A stretch of 64,000 nucleotides of DNA, from assembly GCA_035308365.1 (NCBI GenBank), contig DATGGU010000070.1, positions 73,730-137,729 on the forward strand, written 5' to 3'. This stretch comes from PALSA-505 sp035308365. Lineage in GTDB: Bacteria > Actinomycetota > Actinomycetes > Streptosporangiales > Streptosporangiaceae. The notes below the pieces were generated by a model that was not told the origin of the DNA, did not search any database, and saw only the letters and a list, made by a program, of their open reading frames with translations. Positions 58,798-64,000 of the stretch are shown in pieces. Each line of letters opens with the position of its first letter. Position 1 is the stretch's first letter. A program made the translations under genes and the position numbers.

Positions 58798-59850
58798 GTG
58801 ACGCCGCTTGAGGGTGAATCCCCCTTCATGCTGGCCTGCAGGCGGCAGCCGGTGCCCTACACGCCGGTCTGGTACATGCGGCAGGCCGGCCGTTCGCTGC
58901 CGGAATACCGGATCGCGCGCTCGGGCATGGGCATGCTCGAAGCCTGCTGGCAGCCGGAACTGATCGTGGAGATCACCCTGCAGCCACTGCGCCGGTACGC
59001 CGTGGATGCCGCCATCCTGTTCAGCGACATCGTCGTGCCGCTCAAGGCGGTGGGGGTCAGCCTCGATATCAGCCCAGGCATCGGGCCGGTGGTGGAGCAT
59101 CCTATTCGTGACGCCCGCGACCTGGAGCGGTTGCGGCCACTGCAGCCCGAGGACGTTCCGTTCGTGACCGAGGCCATCCGTGGGCTGGTGCGCGAACTGG
59201 GTGGCCGCCCGCTGATCGGCTTCGCCGGCGGCCCGTTCACGCTGGCGTCCTATCTGGTGGAAGGCGGGCCGTCCAAGACCCACGACCGGACCAAGGCCCT
59301 GATGTACGGCAACCCGGCGTTGTGGAACGAACTGCTCGGCCGCCTCGCCAACATCGCCCTCTCGTTCCTGCAGATCCAGGTGGCGGCCGGGGCGTCGGCG
59401 ATCCAGCTGTTCGATTCGTGGGTTGGCGCGGTGAGTCCGGAGGACTACCGGCGCTCGGTGCTGCCACACTGCCAGAAGATTTTCAGCTCGCTGGCCCCGG
59501 CCGGCGTGCCACGCATTCATTTCGGAGTGGGGACCGGCGAACTGATCGGCCTGCTGGGGGAGGCGGGCGCGGACGTGGTCGGCATTGACTGGCGGGTCCC
59601 GCTGGACGAGGCGGTGCGCCGGGTGGAACCGGGCAAGGCCTTGCAGGGAAACCTCGACCCCGCCGTGCTGCTGGCTCCGTGGGAGGTCGTCGAGGCGCGG
59701 GCCAGGGATGCTCTCGGCCGCGGCCGGACCGCCGAGGGGCATATCTTCAACCTCGGCCATGGCGTGCTGCCGGAGACGAACCCCGATGTGCTCGCCAGGC
59801 TCACCGACCTGGTGCACACCGAGTCAGCCCGCCAGTCCAGCGAGGCCTGA
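58798..59850 (+). CDS. hemE: Uroporphyrinogen decarboxylase
   Basis: A 350-residue enzyme decarboxylating uroporphyrinogen III to coproporphyrinogen III in heme synthesis. It has TPVWYMRQAGRSLPEYR (Arg pair for substrate), ILFSDIVVPLKAVG (catalytic Asp), GGPFTLASYLVEGG, IQLFDSWVGAVSP and FNLGHGVLPETNP. GTG 58798 gives the typical N-terminus; an open frame to 58714 adds 28 poorly supported residues. It is divergent from the DUF3000-RNase D genes, as in mycobacteria. Confidence 0.95.
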   Translation: MTPLEGESPFMLACRRQPVPYTPVWYMRQAGRSLPEYRIARSGMGMLEACWQPELIVEITLQPLRRYAVDAAILFSDIVVPLKAVGVSLDISPGIGPVVEHPIRDARDLERLRPLQPEDVPFVTEAIRGLVRELGGRPLIGFAGGPFTLASYLVEGGPSKTHDRTKALMYGNPALWNELLGRLANIALSFLQIQVAAGASAIQLFDSWVGAVSPEDYRRSVLPHCQKIFSSLAPAGVPRIHFGVGTGELIGLLGEAGADVVGIDWRVPLDEAVRRVEPGKALQGNLDPAVLLAPWEVVEARARDALGRGRTAEGHIFNLGHGVLPETNPDVLARLTDLVHTESARQSSEA

Positions 59851-59870
59851 CGCAGCGGCGGTCTGCGTTT

Positions 59871-59950
59871 GAGTGGTTCATGCTCAGGGTCGTCGTGCTC
59901 AGGCGTGGCTGAGTGGTTCTTGCTCAGCGTCGTCTTCCTCAGGCGTGGTT
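59871..59950. repeat. Two 40-bp tandem repeats downstream of hemE
   Basis: GAGTGGTTC(A/T)TGCTCAG(G/C)GTCGTC(G/T)T and on, at 59871-59910 and 59911-59950, with four to five differences. It is the one repeat in the window that is non-coding with a period not divisible by three. The rest of the gap to 60126 is relatively A/T-rich and probably holds the promoter of the HNH gene. Confidence 0.8.
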
Positions 59951-60126
59951 TGTGCGAGTGAGCAGGCTGGCGCTGTGGCCGTCTGAGAGTTATCCACATC
60001 TGGTGACGTGCGTTTCCACAAGTTTGGAAACTAATTCGCAGCATGATCCATGAGCTGTATAGAGTCGAGTGCAAGTTCGATTCATATGAGTTAGCAGGTT
60101 TCTTAGCTGGCTGGAAGGGGGTCGTG

Positions 60127-62088
60127 GTGTCTGCCGCGTCTGATTGCTGCACCGGCCGGCCGGCCATGCCTCCCGAGAGCCTCGGCAAGCTGCTGGCTGA
60201 TGCCGCTATGGCCGTGGGCCGGCTGACCGGTGAGGCGGATCTGACCGCCATGGACGACCGGGATGCCGTGCCCGTGATGGACTCGCTGACCACCATGATC
60301 GCCAGGCTGGACGGACTGCGGGTGGAGGTGGCCCGGGTTGTCCGGATGCGTGAGCTGTACCACCTGCGCGGTACCAGGAACCTGATCAGCTGGCTGCGCG
60401 CCGACGCCCGGCTTGCCGATGAGGCGTGGAAAATCTGCAAGCTGGCCGCGATGGCTCCGCTGGTGCCCAAGGTGACCGGCCTGCTCGCCGATGGGACCGT
60501 CAGCCTGGCCCAAGCGGGCACCGCCTGCTGGCAGATCTCGCGGCTGCCTGTCATTGCGCAACCGCCCGATGAGGCTGACCCGCCGGACGGCCCCGGCGCC
60601 CCCAAGATTCCTGACGCAACCAACCAGCCTCAGTCCGGTTTGACCGCCCGAGATCCGGACTACCCGGAGGGCTCAGGCGACCAGGGTGAGCGAGGGCCGG
60701 GCAACGGAGATCTGTGGGCAGGGCTGTGGCGAGCCGGGAACGTGCACGCGGCGGCCGATGAACTGTTCTCGGCCTTCATGCCCGGCCTGGATAGCCAGCA
60801 ACTGCGCCATATGGGCGCTCATCTGCGCGAGGCCGCCGACGTCCAGGAACGGGCCGGCGATGACCACAGCGACTTCCAGCGGCGCGGGCTGCGGATCTCC
60901 CGTTCCCTGGGCGGAGTGGGCGAGATTACCGGCCGGCTGCACGCTGAAGCCGCCGAGCAGGTCATAGCGGCCTTTGAAGAACTCGGCGCGAAGACCGGCC
61001 CTGACGACAAGCGAAGCAAGCCGCAGCGCTGGGCCGACGTACTGACCCGCCTCACCGAGACCGCACCAGGCCAGCCGGCCCGCCCTCCGTTCCCGCCCGG
61101 CCCAGCCGCTAACCCGGACGATGACCGCCCGTGCTGCGACACCGACCACACCGGTCATGCTTACAACGAGAAGGATCACCTGGGTCGGGCTCATGGAGGG
61201 CCGGAGCACACGGTCCAATCTCATGCCGGGCCGGAGCAGCCTGCCCAGGCTCGCCGTGAGAAGGGGCACCCAGGCACGCCTCAGGCTGAGCAGGAACAGA
61301 CAGACCATAGCCACGGCCGGCTGGAGCCCAGTGGGCAAGCTTATGAAGGCCTGGAACACACCGGTCGCGGTGAGCAAGGCCTCACTGGCGAGCACCTGAA
61401 CGATGTGGACGTCTCCGGCGGCAGTGGTGATGGATACGCGCGGGGCTCGAACATGGGTGCCGGAGCTATCTGCCAGAGGCCGCGCCTTCTGGTTACGGTG
61501 CCGCTGTCTACTCTGCTCGGCCAGCCGCTGGCTCCTGGCGCCACCCTTGGGTCGGGCGCCTCCATCCAGGGGGAAGCCGCCCGGAGGATCGCTTGTGATG
61601 CGGAGATCATCCGGTTGGTCACCGATCAGGAAGCATTCTCCGCGAGCGGCACTGCGGGCGATGCGACCCAGCAGCTCACCGAACGGATGGCCGCCGCCAT
61701 TGACCAGCTGCCCCCGCCGCTCGGCCGGCCCTCTGCTGTCTTGGACGCCGGGCGCAAGCACCCCGGCTGGACACCCCGCCAGCGCGATGCCCTTTACGCT
61801 CAGTACGGCGGCCGTTGCAGCCACCCTCGCTGCTCAGGCCCGATCGAGGTCATCCATCACATCATCCACTGGCTGCACGGCGGCAGAACTTCCATCTCCA
61901 ACGGCGCACCACTCTGCAAGTTCCACCACTGGCTGGTTCATGAAGGTGGCTGGCGAGTCGGCAAACACCGCGACGGAACCATCACCTTCCACCCACCACC
62001 TCCAGGCTGGCGACCAGGCACCATTTACCGTCACGGCAAACCAGTCACAGAGAAATCCCACATCTCCGGCTCCTACCGAACCGCGTGA
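60127..62088 (+). CDS. DUF222 domain/HNH endonuclease protein
   Basis: A protein of about 653 residues. The N-terminal half is DUF222-like (LDGLRVEVARVVRMRELYHLRGTRNLISWLRADAR; LADGTVSLAQA), a middle about 110 residues are low-complexity with repeated HTG, HGG and PEQ, and the C-terminal HNH domain is RDALYAQYGGRCSHPRCSGPIEVIHHIIHW...NGAPLCKFHHWLVHEGGW. Such proteins are abundant in actinobacteria (for example REP13E12 proteins) and may be domesticated mobile nucleases. GTG 60127 follows GGAAGGGG; GTG 60124 or ATG 60043 are alternatives. It stands alone and is convergent with the sigma factor. Confidence 0.88.
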   Translation: MSAASDCCTGRPAMPPESLGKLLADAAMAVGRLTGEADLTAMDDRDAVPVMDSLTTMIARLDGLRVEVARVVRMRELYHLRGTRNLISWLRADARLADEAWKICKLAAMAPLVPKVTGLLADGTVSLAQAGTACWQISRLPVIAQPPDEADPPDGPGAPKIPDATNQPQSGLTARDPDYPEGSGDQGERGPGNGDLWAGLWRAGNVHAAADELFSAFMPGLDSQQLRHMGAHLREAADVQERAGDDHSDFQRRGLRISRSLGGVGEITGRLHAEAAEQVIAAFEELGAKTGPDDKRSKPQRWADVLTRLTETAPGQPARPPFPPGPAANPDDDRPCCDTDHTGHAYNEKDHLGRAHGGPEHTVQSHAGPEQPAQARREKGHPGTPQAEQEQTDHSHGRLEPSGQAYEGLEHTGRGEQGLTGEHLNDVDVSGGSGDGYARGSNMGAGAICQRPRLLVTVPLSTLLGQPLAPGATLGSGASIQGEAARRIACDAEIIRLVTDQEAFSASGTAGDATQQLTERMAAAIDQLPPPLGRPSAVLDAGRKHPGWTPRQRDALYAQYGGRCSHPRCSGPIEVIHHIIHWLHGGRTSISNGAPLCKFHHWLVHEGGWRVGKHRDGTITFHPPPPGWRPGTIYRHGKPVTEKSHISGSYRTA

Positions 62089-62120
62089 GGCAGCAGTTTC
62101 TGCGTACGGCGGCGCTCCGG

Positions 62121-62144
62121 CACCCCCACCCCCACCCCCACCCG
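62121..62144. repeat. CACCCC hexanucleotide run
   Basis: Four copies of CACCCC lie in the 100-base gap between the convergent HNH and sigma-factor genes. Nothing else is seen there. Confidence 0.7.
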
Positions 62145-62188
62145 CCCCAGAGCAGAGCCTCGGATGTTGTAGGAGTCATTACGAGGCG

Positions 62189-63433
62189 TCACTGATTGCC
62201 GGCGAGGCGGGCGGCTTGGGCGTTGAGGTAGCGCTGCTGGGGGAGGTTGGTTGTCTGGGTGGCTGCAGTCAGGTAGGCGTCGCGCGCGGCCGGGTGGTCG
62301 CCGGCGAGTTCGAGCAGGTGCGCGGTAACTGCGGACAGGCGGTGGTCGTTGGCTATCCGTTCGTCGGTGCCGAGTGCGGCGAGCAGTTCGAGGCCGGCGT
62401 GTGGGCCGTGCACCATGGCTACGGCGACCGCGTGGTTGAGCCGCACGACCGGGTTGTCGGAGAGTTGCATCAGCAGCTTGTAGAGCGCCATGATCTGTGG
62501 CCAGTCGGTTGCACCGGCGGATGGTGCCTCGTCGTGGATCGCGGCGATCGCCGCCTGCAGCTGGTATGGGCCAGCCGGACTGCGGCCGAGCACGCCGGTG
62601 ATGAGGGCCACGCCCTCCGCGATGTAGGCCGCGTCCCAACGGCTCCGGTCCTGGTCGGCCATGGGGATGAGCTCGCCGGACGGGCCGCTGCGCGCCAGGC
62701 GCCTGGCGTCGGTGAGCAGCATGAGCGCGAGCAGGCCGGTCACTTCACCGTCGGTAGGCAGCAAGGCGTGCACGATGCGGGTCAGCCGGATCGCTTCGGC
62801 TGCCAGTTCGGTGCGTTGCAGGGCCGGTCCCGATGTGCTGGCATAGCCCTCGCTGAAGATCAGGTACAGCACGTGCAACACCGCATCCAGCCGCTCGGCG
62901 CGTTCGGTGGCTGCTGGCAGCCTGAAGGGTACGGCGCTGGTTTTGATCTGCCGTTTGGCGCGGGTGATCCGCCGGGTCATGGTCTCTTCGGGCACCAGGA
63001 ACGCCCTGGCGATCTCACCGGTGGTCAGACCGCCAACCGCACGCAGCGTCAGGGCGATCTGCGAGGCCGGTGTGAGCGCCGGGTGACAGCACATGAACAG
63101 CAGGATGAGCGTGTCGTCGCGGTCGGCGGCTGGCGTGTCCGCCGCGGGCGCCACCCAGTCCCCGGGCAGGACCCACTGGGCAACTGCGTCTTCCCGGCGC
63201 TGGCGGGCCTGGGCGGCGCGCAGCAGGTCGGTCAGCCTCCGGGAGGCGACCGTGATCAGCCAGCCTTGCGGGTTGGCGGGCAGACCCTCGGACGGCCACT
63301 GCCTAGCGGCCGCGATCAGTGCTTCCTGGGTGGCGTCCTCCGCGGTGCCGAAATGCCCATAACGTCGTACCAGCGCACCGAGGACCCGCGGCGCCAGCTC
63401 GCGCAGCAGGTCCTCGGTCTCGGTGTCAGACAT
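62189..63433 (-). CDS. ECF sigma factor with C-terminal extension (ECF42-like)
   Basis: A 414-residue sigma-24-type factor. Region 2 (about 10-75) includes RYGHFGTAEDATQEALIAAARQWPSEGLPANPQGWLITVASRR; region 4 (about 115-165) includes LTLRAVGGLTTGEIARAFLVPEETMTRRITRAKR. The C-terminal 240 residues form a helical, TPR-like extension (LYLIFSEGYAS, LYKLLMQLSDNPVVRLNHAVAVAM). The architecture plus the DGPF gene directly upstream (26 bases) is the hallmark of the ECF42 group, in which the extension is needed for activity. No anti-sigma gene is nearby. Confidence 0.92.
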   Translation of the reverse strand: MSDTETEDLLRELAPRVLGALVRRYGHFGTAEDATQEALIAAARQWPSEGLPANPQGWLITVASRRLTDLLRAAQARQRREDAVAQWVLPGDWVAPAADTPAADRDDTLILLFMCCHPALTPASQIALTLRAVGGLTTGEIARAFLVPEETMTRRITRAKRQIKTSAVPFRLPAATERAERLDAVLHVLYLIFSEGYASTSGPALQRTELAAEAIRLTRIVHALLPTDGEVTGLLALMLLTDARRLARSGPSGELIPMADQDRSRWDAAYIAEGVALITGVLGRSPAGPYQLQAAIAAIHDEAPSAGATDWPQIMALYKLLMQLSDNPVVRLNHAVAVAMVHGPHAGLELLAALGTDERIANDHRLSAVTAHLLELAGDHPAARDAYLTAATQTTNLPQQRYLNAQAARLAGNQ

Positions 63434-63459
63434 GGCTGGTCAGTTCAGGCACAGCCTGC

Positions 63460-63879
63460 TCAGGCGTCCAGTTCGGCGCGAGAATCGGCGATCGGGCGCA
63501 CGTCCACCACAGCGCGGTCGCCCGCACCCTCGGGACCCGGGCAGGTGGTCAGCCGCGCGGCGATCTCGGTGGCCCGGTCGAAACTCTCGCACTCGACAAT
63601 CCAGTAACCGGCCAGGACCTCCTGGGTTTCCGCGTACGGCCCGTCCGTCACCACCGGGACACCGCTGCGCAGCTGGATTCTGCGAGCGTGCACCGGGGCG
63701 GTCAGTCCCCGGGTGCTGACCAGCTCGCCAGACTCCACCAGGTCCTTGCTGAACGACGCCATGAATCCGCCCATCGCCGCGAAATCCTCCCCGGTCCACG
63801 TCGGCTTGCCCGGCACCGGCTTTCCGGCCATCGAGTCGTAGTCCTGCTGAGAGCCGTAGAGCAAGATCATGTACTTCAT
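63460..63879 (-). CDS. YCII/DGPF-family protein
   Basis: A 139-residue dimeric ferredoxin-fold protein of the YCII-related DGPF family. It starts with KYMILLYGSQQDYDSM and contains VTDGPYAETQEVLAGYWIVE (DGPF-type motif) and DRATEIAARL. ATG 63879 follows GGAGGAAGG. Members are encoded with ECF42 sigma factors; their role (sensor or target) is not established. It is first in the two-gene operon. The last 120 bases of the window hold no gene that I can support. Confidence 0.92.
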   Translation of the reverse strand: MKYMILLYGSQQDYDSMAGKPVPGKPTWTGEDFAAMGGFMASFSKDLVESGELVSTRGLTAPVHARRIQLRSGVPVVTDGPYAETQEVLAGYWIVECESFDRATEIAARLTTCPGPEGAGDRAVVDVRPIADSRAELDA

Positions 63880-64000
63880 GATCGCCCTTCCTCCATTCTC
63901 TGTCTGCTGTCCGTCATCGGCCCTGTCTCAGGTGCCTTCACCAGAGACGTCGAAGCCGCGAGCGCAGACCGGACACCAGTACCCGGATAGGTTCTCGCAT

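Overview
The window comes from a high-GC Actinomycetota chromosome. Evidence: strong G/C bias at third codon positions, many GTG/TTG starts, 4-nt ATGA/GTGA gene overlaps, and families typical of actinomycetes (DUF3000, DUF2695, DUF6893, WS/DGAT, DUF222-HNH, QsdR-like TetR). The exact order cannot be fixed from sequence alone. I see no rRNA, tRNA, CRISPR array, integrase or intact IS element. About 60 protein genes are supported.

Layout. (1) 1-1104: 3' end of aconitase, then a CynX-type MFS exporter. (2) 2.4-8.4 kb: a sugar-acid catabolic module. An SMP-30 lactonase and a DapA-like aldolase/dehydratase lie on the minus strand; a split UxaA altronate-dehydratase-type enzyme, a 2-hydroxyacid dehydrogenase and a Gfo/Idh/MocA oxidoreductase lie on the plus strand. 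(3) 8.5-23.6 kb: a nucleoside uptake and salvage region. It has a BMP lipoprotein plus ABC importer (one double ATPase, two permeases), purine nucleoside phosphorylase and a phosphohexo/pentomutase on the minus strand. Divergent from these are cytidine deaminase, thymidine phosphorylase, adenosine deaminase, deoxyribose-phosphate aldolase and two aldehyde dehydrogenase-family proteins, the second without a catalytic domain. Together they import nucleosides, deaminate and phosphorolyse them, and carry (deoxy)ribose-1-P into central metabolism.

(4) 23.7-40.9 kb: a [NiFe]-hydrogenase island of the actinobacterial high-affinity type (group 1h/5). The minus-strand operon holds small and large subunits, a NifU/Rieske-like fusion, DUF5947, DUF6084, a 500-aa unknown and a 34-aa DUF6893 membrane peptide. 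The plus-strand operon starts with a HATPase-like/HTH regulator and YceI, followed by two SIS-domain proteins around a HypC-like protein, a maturation endopeptidase and hypC-D-E-A-B; hypF converges from the other side. The island lies between the deo/add genes and upp, which are close neighbours in mycobacteria.

(5) 41-64 kb: upp, dxs, a ferredoxin-NADP reductase, a lipid operon (WS/DGAT, two alpha/beta hydrolases, TetR), ppk with a MutT1-like NUDIX/phosphatase, ogt, DedA, RNase D, DUF3000, hemE, a DUF222-HNH protein and an ECF sigma/DGPF pair.

Two unusual themes stand out. Minisatellite-like repeats (periods 9, 15, 21, 24, 30, 40 and 51 bp) are dense and mostly preserve frame; one triplicates a coding tail plus ribosome-binding site in front of hypC. 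A 13-bp terminal-inverted-repeat element also interrupts the hypC/hypD junction.
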